Positions 41,070 through 50,042 of a DNA stretch of 64,000 bases are shown here, in pieces (the stretch's first letter is position 1; every line of letters starts with the position of its first letter). The notes under the pieces were generated by a model. It did no database searches and was not told where the DNA came from. It saw nothing but the letters and a program-made list of their open reading frames with translations. The position numbers and the translations under genes are program-made. This stretch comes from JAIBAC01 sp046331095 (GTDB lineage Bacteria; Actinomycetota; Acidimicrobiia; UBA2766), in assembly GCA_046331095.1 (NCBI GenBank), contig JAXLRM010000004.1:1116001-1180000 (forward strand), read 5' to 3'.

Positions 41070-41989
41070 AGGCGGTCGCCCTCGGGGGCGGACACGGTTT
41101 GGCAGCCGCGATCCGGGCGCTGCGCCGGATGGACGCGGACGCCGGGCCCGGCGTCACGGTGGAGATCACCGCGATCGTCTCGGTCGCCGACGACGGCGGC
41201 TCGTCGGGGCGGCTCGTGCGCGAGCTCGGGATCCCACCGCCGGGCGACGCGCGCCGCTGCCTGCTTGCCTTGAGCGACGAGTCCGAGCTCACCGAGCTGT
41301 TCGGGTACCGCTTCAAGGCGGGCGAGCTCGCCGGGCACGCACTCGGGAACCTCGTGCTCGCGGCGCTCGTCGACGAGACCGGTTCGATCGCCGAAGCCTT
41401 GGGGCGTGCGGGCGAGCTCCTCGGCGCACACGGGCGAGTGTTGCCCGCCGCGGTCGATCCGGTGCGCCTCGCCGGGGACGTGGGCGGCGTCCGCGTACAC
41501 GGGCAGTCGTTGCTGACCGACACGGCCGGTATCCACCGGGTGGTCATCGACCCGCCCGACCCCGACGTCCACCCCGATGCGATCGCTGCGATCGGCGCGG
41601 CCGACCTCGTCGTGGTCGGCCCCGGGAGCCTGTTCACGTCCGTGCTCGCCGTCCTGGAGATCCCGCGCATCCGCGATGCAGTTGCAGCCGCGCGCGGTTG
41701 GCGCGTCTACGTCTGCAACCTCACCGAGGAGCACGGCGAGACGCTCGGGCTCGACATCCCCGGTCTCGTCGGCGCGCTCGTCGGCCACGCCGGGCCGATC
41801 GTGGACTGCGTGCTCGTCAACACCCATCCGGTGAGCATGGGAACTCCGCTGCCGATTCCACCGGGGGAGGAGCTCAGCGGGATCCCCGTGCTGCGGCGCC
41901 CACTGGCCGCCGACCACGGTGCCGTACACGACGCCGCGAGGCTCGCGGCCGTCCTGTCGGAGCTGCTCGCTGACCCCCGCCCCTTCTAG
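41066..41989 (+). CDS. yvcK: YvcK/CofD-like gluconeogenesis factor
   Basis: GTG 41066 overlaps the rapZ stop (GTGA). The 307-residue protein has AVALGGGHGLAAAIRAL, VSVADDGGSSGRLVRELGIPPPGDARRCL and GNLVLAAL near the N-terminal half, and ADLVVVGPGSLFTSVL, the typical YvcK/CuvA signature set. It is linked to cell-wall metabolism on gluconeogenic carbon. The next gene in actinobacteria is normally whiA, which is absent here; instead a hairpin array starts 11 bases after the stop. Confidence 0.93.
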   Translation: MKAVALGGGHGLAAAIRALRRMDADAGPGVTVEITAIVSVADDGGSSGRLVRELGIPPPGDARRCLLALSDESELTELFGYRFKAGELAGHALGNLVLAALVDETGSIAEALGRAGELLGAHGRVLPAAVDPVRLAGDVGGVRVHGQSLLTDTAGIHRVVIDPPDPDVHPDAIAAIGAADLVVVGPGSLFTSVLAVLEIPRIRDAVAAARGWRVYVCNLTEEHGETLGLDIPGLVGALVGHAGPIVDCVLVNTHPVSMGTPLPIPPGEELSGIPVLRRPLAADHGAVHDAARLAAVLSELLADPRPF

Positions 41990-41999
41990 CGGCGTCCGG

Positions 42000-42394
42000 A
42001 CGTGGGGACGTGAGGTGGGTTGTGGACCCGTTTTGCGTCCCCACGTCGGGGGTGGTGGTGGACGTGGGGACGTGAGGTGGGTTGTGGACCCGTTTCGCGT
42101 CCCCACGTCGGTGTGTCGTCCGGACGTGGGGACGTGAGGTGGGTTGTGGACCCGTTTTGCGTCCCCACGTCGGGGGTCGTCCGGACGTGGGGACGTGAGG
42201 TGGGTTGTGGACCCGTTTCCCCACATCGCGTCGTCCGGACGTCGGTGTTGTGGACCCGTTTTGCGTCCCCACGTCGGTGTGTCGTGGACGTGGGGACGTG
42301 AGGTGGGTTGTGGACCCGTTTCGCGTCCCCACGTCGGTGTGTGGTGGACGTGGGGACGTGAGGTGGGTTGTGGACCCGTTTCGCGTCCCCACAT
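42000..42394. repeat. hairpin repeat family A, tandem array of seven units
   Basis: Units start at 42000, 42062, 42124, 42185, 42239 (partial), 42288 and 42348, with a period near 60. Full units are 47 bases with 11-bp GC stems (ACGTGGGGACG/CGTCCCCACGT) and an inner GGGT/ACCC stem. The fourth unit has a short right arm and the fifth lacks its left arm. Spacers are short and alike (CGGTGTGTCGT or CGGGGGT types). The array fills the gap between yvcK and csrA, 15 bases before the csrA stop. Confidence 0.95.
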
Positions 42395-42408
42395 CGGGTC
42401 GGGGTGGG

Positions 42409-42594
42409 TCAGCCGGCGCGCCGTTCGGCGGTCTCGGTCTGGATCTGGACGTAGATCTCTTCGCGCTGGACCCCGACGTGGCGCGGTGCCTCGATGCCGA
42501 GGCGGACCTGGTCGCCGCGCACCTCGAGCACCGTGACGACGATGTCGTCGCCGATGTTGATGCTCTGGTTCGGCTTCCGTGTCAGGACAAGCAC
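42409..42594 (-). CDS. csrA: carbon storage regulator CsrA
   Basis: The 61-residue product starts MLVLTRKPNQSINIGDD, and includes VTVLEVRGDQVRLGIEAP and QREEIY, with the RNA-contacting residues L4 and R44 of E. coli CsrA preserved. CsrA binds GGA motifs in mRNA leaders to block translation. GTG 42594 has GGGGAG (5 bases upstream) as ribosome binding site; the open frame extends upstream without coding character. It is rare in actinobacteria and, where present, usually linked to flagellar genes and fliW; none is seen here. Confidence 0.93.
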   Translation of the reverse strand: MLVLTRKPNQSINIGDDIVVTVLEVRGDQVRLGIEAPRHVGVQREEIYVQIQTETAERRAG

Positions 42595-42749
42595 GCCGAC
42601 TCCCCTTCGGGCTGCTCCGGCGGACCCCCGCCCGCTCGAGCATGTGGCTACGTCCAGTGATGGTACCGCCACTCCGAGGGGCCTCGAACCACTCCCCGAT
42701 GCGCTCGCTCCGCCTCCGCTCGGGGGGCTTGGGGAGGTGAGGTGGTGGG

Positions 42750-44651
42750 CTACCAGGAGACCTCGTGGGGCTTCGAGTCGTCCCAGGAATCCTCGCGGTA
42801 GGTCCACGAGACCGCAGGCTCGCGGGCCGACGGCAGGATCTGCATCGAGGCCGGACCTGCGGGGAGACGGAATCCGAAGCGGTACGTCTGGGACTCACCC
42901 GCCTTGAGGTCCACCTTGTACCCACGCTCCCAGTTGGCCCCGGCGGGGCCGTCGACGACGAGGAAGGTCGACGCGTCGGGCTCGGTGAGTTGCGAAGCGA
43001 AACCGGGCAAGGTGACCGACAGCACCCCCACGTACTGGCCCGCCACGAAGCCGGTGTCGGGTGCAGGGCCGAGGATGTAAGGGACCTCGTCGGTGGGCGC
43101 GCCGTTGCCGACGTGCACCGTGATAGCCGCGTCGACGGTGCCGTCGGGCGCCACGTCACTCCCGATCTGGAGCTCGCTGTCGACCGTGACGAACTGGTCG
43201 AGCTTGTTCCCGGACCGGTTCTGCAGCCCGAGGAGGAGGTCGTCGCGCCCGATAGAGCCGCTGACCCCGGCGGCTTGCCACGCGTTCTCCTGCTCCGGAT
43301 TCGAGGACCACGCCAACACGTGGCGACCGGATGCGGCCCGTGCGAGGCCGCGCCCCATAGTGAGGATGTTCCAGTTGCCTGCGGTGAGGCGCCCCAACAC
43401 CGACGCCGCCACTTGCGACAGCGCCTCGCGTCGCTCGCTCTGGTCGGCTCGGTGTTCCTGGACCTGGGCACGCCGCGACGCCCTGTCGGGGGCGCCGTCC
43501 TGGATCCCCGACACCCCGAATTCGTGGTACTGGTTGCGGAAGACGAAGTCGAGGATCTCGCCCTCACGAAGCTCGCGCCCGTCGATGAAGACAGGGCCGG
43601 TCGCGCCGACGACGGCCTTGAGCGCCACGGGGTCCAGGACGAGGACCCCGTCGACGGGACCGAGTCCGGCCGACTGGTACATCTGAGCGGCGAGCGCGCC
43701 GGTAACGTCGAAACGGGCGCTGCTGGCGAGCTCGCGCCAGTCTTGGGCGGGGTCGGCCCAACCCCAGTTGGCCTGGTACTCGGGATCGACCTGAAGTGGC
43801 GTCCGGGGGAGGGGGGCATCCCCGGACGGCTGGAACTTGTCGAGGGACAAGTTGCCGTCCTTGGTGGTCAGGGTTCCCATGCTCAGGAACATGCCCGATC
43901 CATTTCGCATCTCGGCGTTGTTGGCGGCGAACACCGCGTACCGGTTCGGTCCGCGCAGGAACGCCTGTGTACCCGCGGCGACCGCGGAGATCGTGCCGAG
44001 GCGGTCACGGAGCTCGTCGAACTGCTGGACGAACTCGTCGTGTTGGCGCGCCACGGGCCCGACGAGCGCATTGCTCGGACCGAGGTCGACCTCGTCGAGC
44101 TGGCGGCTGGCGTCGTTTGCCGCGTCGGCGACCTGCCCGAGCGCGTCGAGCCTCCCCTGACCCGTGCTCAGGTCGGTCCCCTCCTTGATCGCGGCGGCCT
44201 TGCCCAGCAAGCGCCGTGAGACGTCGGCCACGTCGGACGCCCCGGCAGTCATCGCGGATGCGGAACGGAGCTGGCGGCCGAGCACCGGCGCCGCGCGCAG
44301 TGGCAACAGCCACCAGGCCTGCATCGTGCGCGAGGCCTGACTCAGCTTCGCCTCTGCCGTCGCGAGGTTCTCACGCAGCTTCTCGTCGAAGGGGTCGCGA
44401 GCGGGATCGGCGATGTCGCGCTTGACCTGGCGTATCGTCTGCGCTCCCGACTTCGCCTTGCCGTAGGCGCCGTACAGGGCCACCCCCGCGAGGACAGCCC
44501 ACACGAGCACCAGCACGCCCGCGGCGATCAGGCCGATGCGGATCCTGCGGCGCCGCCGCCTGTCGCCGCCGCGGCGCGACCTGGTCCCCGACTTGGAGCG
44601 CGTCGGCGGCGGCTGAACGGCATCCTCTGATCGATCGTCTGTGGTAGTCAC
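42750..44651 (-). CDS. DUF4012 membrane-anchored protein
   Basis: The 633-residue product begins with a basic cytosolic segment (RSRRGGDRRRRRR), one membrane helix (about residues 36-58), coiled-coil-like helices, and the DUF4012 core: NRYAVFAANNAEMRNGSGMFLSMG, VDGVLVLDPVALKAVVGATGPV and the end AVSWTYREDSW. DUF4012 proteins are common in actinobacteria, often near surface-polysaccharide genes, with no established role. GTG 44651 is chosen since the upstream ATG-rich frame covers the divergent oxidase gene. It is read toward csrA, 155 bases away. Confidence 0.85.
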   Translation of the reverse strand: MTTTDDRSEDAVQPPPTRSKSGTRSRRGGDRRRRRRIRIGLIAAGVLVLVWAVLAGVALYGAYGKAKSGAQTIRQVKRDIADPARDPFDEKLRENLATAEAKLSQASRTMQAWWLLPLRAAPVLGRQLRSASAMTAGASDVADVSRRLLGKAAAIKEGTDLSTGQGRLDALGQVADAANDASRQLDEVDLGPSNALVGPVARQHDEFVQQFDELRDRLGTISAVAAGTQAFLRGPNRYAVFAANNAEMRNGSGMFLSMGTLTTKDGNLSLDKFQPSGDAPLPRTPLQVDPEYQANWGWADPAQDWRELASSARFDVTGALAAQMYQSAGLGPVDGVLVLDPVALKAVVGATGPVFIDGRELREGEILDFVFRNQYHEFGVSGIQDGAPDRASRRAQVQEHRADQSERREALSQVAASVLGRLTAGNWNILTMGRGLARAASGRHVLAWSSNPEQENAWQAAGVSGSIGRDDLLLGLQNRSGNKLDQFVTVDSELQIGSDVAPDGTVDAAITVHVGNGAPTDEVPYILGPAPDTGFVAGQYVGVLSVTLPGFASQLTEPDASTFLVVDGPAGANWERGYKVDLKAGESQTYRFGFRLPAGPASMQILPSAREPAVSWTYREDSWDDSKPHEVSW

Positions 44652-44698
44652 GTTCGGGCAAGGGTACGCGGCGCCGGGAGGGCCGAGCCCTGTCGTCG

Positions 44699-44704
44699 TA
44701 GGCT
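44699..44704 (+). promoter_or_regulatory. predicted -10 element (TAGGCT) for leaderless oxidase mRNA
   Basis: TAGGCT followed by six bases then ATG 44711. The same hexamer precedes uvrA with seven-base spacing. No ribosome binding site is present. Confidence 0.5.
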
Positions 44705-44710
44705 GGGCTG

Positions 44711-46282
44711 ATGCTGCGCAACTTCTGGGGCTGGGGAGATGCCGGAGCGGCGCTCGACACCGCCACCCTCGAAGGGCTCGGCAAGCTGCTCGCGGTCCGG
44801 TTCCCGGGTTGGACCCCCGACCTCGTCCGTGCGCCTGCGGAGTCCGAGGTGTCCCTGCGCTCCCCGCGGGTGCGACCACCGGCGTCGCTCGCGCATCTCG
44901 TCTCCGACGATGCGCTCGACCGTGCGGGCCACGCCTACGGGAAGGCGCTGCGCGACGTGGTGCGCGCGCTCCGGAGGTCGTGGCCGGCGCCCCCGGACCT
45001 GGTCGTCCGGCCCACGAGCGCGCTGGAGGTCGCCGCGGTTCTCGACTGGTGTGCCGGTGCCGGGATCGCATGCGTGCCCTACGGGGGTGGGTCCAGTGTC
45101 GTGGGCGGCGTCGAGACCGCTTGCGGCTCGGATGGGGGCGTCGTCTCGCTCGACCTCGGGCGGCTCGACCGCATCCTCGAGGTCGATGCCGTCTCCCAGG
45201 CTGCCCGCATCGAGGCAGGCATCCTCGGTCCGGCCCTCGAGGACGGACTGCGCCCGCACGGACTGACGCTTCGGCACTTCCCCCAGAGCTTCGAGTTCTC
45301 GACCCTGGGCGGCTGGATCGCCACACGCGCGGGCGGCCACTTCGCGACGGGCCCGACCCACATCGACGACTTCGTCGAGTCGATCACGATGCAGACCCCG
45401 GCCGGCGAGATCGAGACGCGCCGCCTACCCGCCTCGGGCGCGGGTCCGAGCCCGGACCGCCTCCTGCTCGGCTCCGAAGGTGCCTTCGGTGTGATCACGT
45501 CGGCGTGGATGCGGGTGCTGCCGCGGCCCACGCACCGGGCTTCGGGTGTGGTCACCTTCGACAGCTTCGAGGTCGGAGCCCGGGCCTGCCGTGCGATCCT
45601 GCAATCGGGAGCGAGGCCGTCGAACTGCCGCCTACTCGACCCCGACGAAGCCTTGCTCGCCGGCGCCGGCCCGGGGGCGCACGCGGTGCTCCTGCTCGCC
45701 TACGAGTCGGCTCACGTCCCCGTCGACGACATGCTCGCGGTCGCCGTCGAAGTTGCATGCGACCACGGTGGGACCGCGACACCGGGCCCGGCAACCGGGC
45801 GCGACAAGGCCGCGGACTCGTGGCGGTCGTCGTTCATGCGCATGCCGTACATGCGCGACGGCCTCGCACGCCTCGGTGCGATCACGGAGACCTTCGAGAC
45901 CGCCATCACGTGGGACCGCTTCGACGAGTTCGTCGCCGGCATCCGTGCGGCGATTCACGCCGTGCTCGAGGAGACGTGCGGCGCAGGCACGGTGACCTGT
46001 CGGCTGACCCACGTCTATCCCGACGGAGCCGCCCCGTACTTCACGGTCGTGGCACCGAGCACCCTCGCCGACCAGCTCGAGCAGTGGGACACGGTCAAGG
46101 CCGCCGCCTCGGAAGCGATCGTCGCTGGAGGCGCCACGATCACCCACCACCACGCCGTTGGCCGCGTGCACGGGGACGCATACCGCCGCCAGGTGCCCGC
46201 GCTCCACCTCGAAGCCCTCCGGGCCGTGAAGGGTCGCCTCGACCCCGCGGGTGTCATGAACCCGGGTGTGCTCGTACCTTGA
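44711..46282 (+). CDS. FAD-binding oxidase, alkylglycerone-phosphate synthase-like
   Basis: The 523-residue protein has the PCMH FAD-binding domain (VVRPTSALEVAAVLDWCAGAGIACVPYGGGSSVVGG) and FEFSTLGGWIATRAGGHFATG. LLGSEGAFGVIT follows, and the C-terminal HHHAVGRVH that is typical of alkyldihydroxyacetonephosphate synthase-type oxidases (also D-lactate dehydrogenase-like). It could make ether lipids or act on a hydroxy acid; the AGPS-type HHH motif favours the former. Divergent from DUF4012. Confidence 0.88.
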   Translation: MLRNFWGWGDAGAALDTATLEGLGKLLAVRFPGWTPDLVRAPAESEVSLRSPRVRPPASLAHLVSDDALDRAGHAYGKALRDVVRALRRSWPAPPDLVVRPTSALEVAAVLDWCAGAGIACVPYGGGSSVVGGVETACGSDGGVVSLDLGRLDRILEVDAVSQAARIEAGILGPALEDGLRPHGLTLRHFPQSFEFSTLGGWIATRAGGHFATGPTHIDDFVESITMQTPAGEIETRRLPASGAGPSPDRLLLGSEGAFGVITSAWMRVLPRPTHRASGVVTFDSFEVGARACRAILQSGARPSNCRLLDPDEALLAGAGPGAHAVLLLAYESAHVPVDDMLAVAVEVACDHGGTATPGPATGRDKAADSWRSSFMRMPYMRDGLARLGAITETFETAITWDRFDEFVAGIRAAIHAVLEETCGAGTVTCRLTHVYPDGAAPYFTVVAPSTLADQLEQWDTVKAAASEAIVAGGATITHHHAVGRVHGDAYRRQVPALHLEALRAVKGRLDPAGVMNPGVLVP

Positions 46283-46389
46283 ACTCCCGGCCGGAGCGCA
46301 GGGCCGAAGCCGAGTTCGGCCAACTCGGACGAACACGCCGAGAGGTCCTGTGACCTGCGGATTTTCTTGCGCTCGAGGACAGGGCGGGC

Positions 46390-46540
46390 TACTCTTTGCG
46401 TCGAAAGACTGCGGTACATCCCTATTGGGCGCATTACGATGCGGCAGGAGGGCCGTGGGGCAGTCTCTCCCGAGAGAGATGTGGCCGGTGCTGGGAGGCA
46501 CCACAACCGACCTGGTGAAGACGAAGGTAGAGGTCAGACC
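46390..46540 (+). promoter_or_regulatory. structured leader of the LPXTG-type gene
   Basis: A -10-like TACTCT lies at 46390-46395, giving an unusually long leader of about 140 bases. Within it are two tight hairpins: TCTCTC-CCGA-GAGAGA (46464-46479) and GGTGC-TGGGAG-GCACC (46487-46502). The second loop contains GGGAG, and GGA-type motifs are the target of CsrA, encoded 4 kb away. No known riboswitch consensus is matched. Confidence 0.4.
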
Positions 46541-46837
46541 ATGAAGTTCCTGAGGCGGATCGCAGCCCTGAGTGCTGCACTGATGCTCGGTCTCGGCCTG
46601 TTCGCAGTTGCGGCCGAGGCGTACCCCAACGCACCCAGCGGCAGCGTGTCTTCCCACGGCGGCCCCGGCGACCCCGGCGACCCCGGCGCCAAGGCCAGCA
46701 TCGCCGACCCCGGTACCTCGGAGTCCCTCCCGTTCACGGGCGGTGACGTCCTCGGCCTCGTCGCCATCGGTGCCGTGCTCGCCGGAGCCGGCTTCGTCGT
46801 GGTCTACGCATCGCGTCGTCGCCACGCCCTCTCCTGA
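46541..46837 (+). CDS. small secreted protein with LPXTG-type sorting signal
   Basis: The 98-residue product has a signal peptide (MKFLRRIAAL..., cleavage near AEAYPN), a Gly/Pro/Asp-rich short mature part (GGPGDPGDPGAKAS) and a C-terminal sorting signal: LPFTGG, a hydrophobic helix, and RRRHALS. This layout directs sortase-type anchoring to the cell wall. No sortase gene is in the window. It is a single-gene unit bounded by a strong terminator. Confidence 0.85.
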   Translation: MKFLRRIAALSAALMLGLGLFAVAAEAYPNAPSGSVSSHGGPGDPGDPGAKASIADPGTSESLPFTGGDVLGLVAIGAVLAGAGFVVVYASRRRHALS

Positions 46838-46855
46838 CAGACACCGCTTCTCACC

Positions 46856-46887
46856 CCGACGCCCGCGGCACTCGCCGCGGGCGTCGG
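46856..46887. terminator. strong hairpin terminator after the LPXTG-type gene
   Basis: A perfect 13-bp stem (CCGACGCCCGCGG pairing with CCGCGGGCGTCGG) with a 6-base loop lies 18 bases after the stop at 46837 and 19 bases before the ABC gene. There is no U tract, as is common in actinobacteria. The simple shape contrasts with the composite repeats. Confidence 0.85.
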
Positions 46888-46906
46888 CGCGCATACGCTC
46901 GCGTCG

Positions 46907-48805
46907 ATGATCCCTCAGCACTGGGCTCTCCTGCGCAGCTTCTCGACCGACCGCAAATCCCTGGCGGGACACCGGCTCGAACGTGACACGCTCGCGCGCG
47001 TCCTCCGCTTCGCGCGCCCGTACCGAGCGAAGCTGATCTGGTTCGTCGTCACGATCGTCGTCCTCGCGATCGTCGACGTGTTCCCACCGCTGCTGCTGAG
47101 ATCGCTCATCGACAGGGCGATCCCCGAGCAGAGTCGCACACTGGTGATGCTCCTCGCCGCTGCCGCCGCCGCCATCGCGATCGCCGACGCAGGCCTCGCG
47201 CTCGTACAGCGCTGGCTGTCCGCGGACATCGGCGAAGGCCTCATCTACGACCTTCGCACGGCGCTGTTCGACCACGTCCAGCAGATGCCGATCGCGTTCT
47301 TCACGAGCACCCAGACCGGTGCGCTCGTGAGCCGCATGAACAACGACGTGATCGGCGCCCAACGCGCGTTGACCCAGACGCTGAGCCAGATCGTCGCCAA
47401 CGTGATCGGCGTGGGCGCCACCCTCGTCGCCATGTTCGCCTTGAGCTGGCGTGTGACCGCCATCGCGCTCTTGGTCCTGCCGGTGTTCATCTTCACGTCG
47501 AGACGGATCGCCAAGCGCATGCAGGTGCTCACACGCGAGGCGTTCGACGTCGACGCCTCGATGAACACGATGATGAACGAGCGCTTCAACGTCGCGGGAG
47601 CGATGCTCGTCAAACTGTTCGGCAGGCGCCGTCGCGAGCTCGACGAGTTCGGCTCCCGTGCCGGGCGCGTGCGCGACATCGGCGTCGTGACCGCGGTCTA
47701 CAACCGGGCGTTCATGCTCGGCTTCGGTCTCGTAGCGTCCCTGGTGACCGCCGGGCTGTACCTGATCGGGGGCCTCGGCGCCGTCGAGGGGACGTTCGCG
47801 GTAGGCACGATCGTCGCGCTCAGCATGTACCTGGCCCAGCTCTATCCGCCCTTGACCGCCTTGACGACGACCCGGGTCGACTTCCTCACGGCGATGGTCA
47901 GCTTCGAGCGCGTGTTCGAAGTCCTGGACCTCGAACACGCGATCGCCGAGCGTCCCGATTCGGTCGCGCTCGACGAACCCCGGGGGCGGATCACCTTCGA
48001 GCACGTCGGCTTCGAGTATCCGAGCGCCGCGCAGTCGGCGCTCGCATCGCTCACGGACGGGATCGTCTCCGCCGAGGGGCGCCAGCAGGTCCTCTACGAC
48101 GTCGACTTCGAGGTCGAGCCCGGCGAGCTGATCGCCCTCGTGGGGCCGTCGGGGGCGGGGAAGACGACCACGGCATCGCTGGTCCCCCGCCTCTACGACG
48201 TGACCGAGGGCAGCGTCCGCGTGGACGGCCACGACGTCCGCGACCTCACCCTCGAGAGCTTGCGTGCTGCCGTGGGGGTGGTGAGCCAGGATCCGCACCT
48301 GTTCCACGTGTCGATCGCCGAGAACCTCCGGTATGCCCGACCCGGCGCCGACATCTCCGATCTACGCCGCGCTTGCCGTGGCGCCCAGATCCTCGACCTC
48401 GTCGACTCGCTCCCGGACGGATTCGACACCGTCGTGGGAGAGAGGGGCTACCGGCTCTCGGGCGGGGAGAAGCAGCGTCTCGCGATCGCACGCGTGTTGC
48501 TCAAGGACCCCGCGATCGTGATCCTCGACGAGGCGACCAGCCACCTCGACACCGAGAACGAGCGCCTCGTGCAGCGGGCCCTGGACGAAGCGCTGGAAGG
48601 CCGCACCAGCCTGGTGATCGCACATCGCCTCTCCACGATCGAGGGTGCCGATCGGATCCTCGTGCTCGACCGCGGACATGTCGTCCAGACGGGCACCCAC
48701 GTGGAGCTACTCGCCGAGGGTGGCCTCTACGCCGACCTGTACGCAGGCAGGTTCGCCACGTCGCCGGCTCAGGTCCCCGACGCATCCGGCACTGGCGGCG
48801 CGTGA
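46907..48805 (+). CDS. ABC exporter half-transporter (TMD-NBD fusion)
   Basis: The 632-residue product has an ABC transmembrane domain (about residues 40-330, six helices) and an ATPase domain with GPSGAGKTT, the Q-loop VVSQDPHLFHVSIAEN, signature LSGGEKQRLAIARVLL, LDEATSHLDTEN and the H-loop AHRLST. It is a homodimeric or paired exporter of lipids or drugs. TACGCT with seven-base spacing before ATG 46907 indicates a leaderless mRNA. A 25-residue insertion precedes the Walker A (SLTDGIVSAEGRQQ). Substrate unknown. Confidence 0.92.
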   Translation: MIPQHWALLRSFSTDRKSLAGHRLERDTLARVLRFARPYRAKLIWFVVTIVVLAIVDVFPPLLLRSLIDRAIPEQSRTLVMLLAAAAAAIAIADAGLALVQRWLSADIGEGLIYDLRTALFDHVQQMPIAFFTSTQTGALVSRMNNDVIGAQRALTQTLSQIVANVIGVGATLVAMFALSWRVTAIALLVLPVFIFTSRRIAKRMQVLTREAFDVDASMNTMMNERFNVAGAMLVKLFGRRRRELDEFGSRAGRVRDIGVVTAVYNRAFMLGFGLVASLVTAGLYLIGGLGAVEGTFAVGTIVALSMYLAQLYPPLTALTTTRVDFLTAMVSFERVFEVLDLEHAIAERPDSVALDEPRGRITFEHVGFEYPSAAQSALASLTDGIVSAEGRQQVLYDVDFEVEPGELIALVGPSGAGKTTTASLVPRLYDVTEGSVRVDGHDVRDLTLESLRAAVGVVSQDPHLFHVSIAENLRYARPGADISDLRRACRGAQILDLVDSLPDGFDTVVGERGYRLSGGEKQRLAIARVLLKDPAIVILDEATSHLDTENERLVQRALDEALEGRTSLVIAHRLSTIEGADRILVLDRGHVVQTGTHVELLAEGGLYADLYAGRFATSPAQVPDASGTGGA

Positions 48806-48887
48806 CTTCCACGTGCTGTCCTTCTGTAGCGGCGCGGGCGCACCGACCACGCACCTCCGTCACTCGACCCCGACCGCAGGAGGCAAC

Positions 48888-49421
48888 GTGAGACGAGCGA
48901 TGCCGGCCGCCGTAGCAGCGGCATTGACCGGCGTTCTGGCCCTGACCGGTGCCTGCAGCAGCGGCGCGGAGACGTCGACGTCGACGACGGCCGCGTCACC
49001 GACCAGCGCGCCCGACGTCGTCACGACCGACGGTGGCTACGTGATCGGCGGCTACCGCGTGACCTCGGTCGAGCCGGATACGACCGGCATCACGCTCCCC
49101 TCGGGTCTCCAAGGCGTCACCGGGTACCGCTACGCGCAGGGCTCCGACGAAGTCGCACTCGGGATCCAAGGGTTCCTGCCCGAGACCGAGTCGCCCAACG
49201 ACGCGAGCCTGAAGCGGGTCCTGGGCGAGGTCGCCCCCGGCGCCACTGCCACCGAGATCGGCATCGGCGAGCAGCGCGGATTCGAGGCCGAGGCCGGCGG
49301 TCAGGTCTTCGTCGCCAACCTGCTCGAGGACGGCACCGTCAACGTCGTGCGCGGCACCGACAAGGCTGCGCTCGTCGCGATGCTCGTCGCCCTGAACACC
49401 GCCACCTCCGTAGCCCAGTAG
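48888..49421 (+). CDS. lipoprotein, paralogue 1 of 5
   Basis: GTG 48888 follows AGGAGG. The 177-residue protein has lipobox TGAC, a Ser/Thr-rich linker and a domain with GYRVTSVEPDTTGITLP, YRYAQGSDEVALGIQGF and RGFEAEAGGQVFVANLLEDGTVNVVRG, ending in a helix. The order (lipobox, linker, G-Y-T/R start, helix, G.(A).A strand, ..dG.v.v strand, final helix) is shared by the next four genes. Anchored outside the membrane; no known family. Confidence 0.85.
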   Translation: MRRAMPAAVAAALTGVLALTGACSSGAETSTSTTAASPTSAPDVVTTDGGYVIGGYRVTSVEPDTTGITLPSGLQGVTGYRYAQGSDEVALGIQGFLPETESPNDASLKRVLGEVAPGATATEIGIGEQRGFEAEAGGQVFVANLLEDGTVNVVRGTDKAALVAMLVALNTATSVAQ

Positions 49422-49463
49422 TCTCGGGCGGCCCGTTTCCAACCCCTTCAGCCGGGAGTTCAG

Positions 49464-50042
49464 ATGACCCCCCTCCGACGTGCCCCTCTCCTCGCCGCCG
49501 CGGTGTGCGCCGTGGCCCTGTTCGGGGCGGCATGCAGCGTCAAGGCCTCGATCGGCGGTGACGACACGACCACCACTGCCGCGACCACGACCAAGGCCAC
49601 GACCACGACGGCCCCGGGCTCCGACGGCACCACCGATACCAACACGGGGACACCTGCCGTGGGGACGACCGAACAGGTCGGCGCGTACACGCTCACGATC
49701 GTCGACCCCAAGGAAGCCGGCCTCGCGACGCCCCAGGGCGTGACCGAGGTCACCGCCGCGTCGATCACCAAGAGCGGCGACCCCATCGGGCTCCTCGTCA
49801 AGTACACCGTCGACGGCACCGTGACCGACGAGAACATCCGCCAGATCCTCCAGACCGCCGGTGAAGGCGCAGCCGTGTCGCCGGTCACCATCAACGGCAA
49901 GCAGGCTTACGACGTGACGCTCGCGTCCGGTCAGGTCGTGGTCGCACGTGCCACCGAGACGGGCGACATCGGCCTCGTCGTCGGGGTCCCGGGCGTCACC
50001 AAGGACCAGCTCGAGCAGGCAGTCGCCGACGTCACCAGCTGA
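49464..50042 (+). CDS. lipoprotein, paralogue 2 of 5
   Basis: ATG 49464 follows GGGAG. The 192-residue product has lipobox GAAC, a Thr-rich linker (DDTTTTAATTTKATTTT), then AYTLTIVDPKEAGLATPQG, LLVKYTVDGTVTDENIRQIL, INGKQAYDVTLASGQVVVARATETG and VVGVPGVTKDQLEQAV. It shares the fold pattern of its neighbours and is the least truncated version of the domain, useful as a reference. Function unknown. Confidence 0.85.
   Translation: MTPLRRAPLLAAAVCAVALFGAACSVKASIGGDDTTTTAATTTKATTTTAPGSDGTTDTNTGTPAVGTTEQVGAYTLTIVDPKEAGLATPQGVTEVTAASITKSGDPIGLLVKYTVDGTVTDENIRQILQTAGEGAAVSPVTINGKQAYDVTLASGQVVVARATETGDIGLVVGVPGVTKDQLEQAVADVTS

Noticed and set aside
42000..42394. CRISPR array
   Set aside because: The repeats are full palindromes with a conserved interior, spacers are only 10-15 bases and repeat among themselves, and no cas genes are present.
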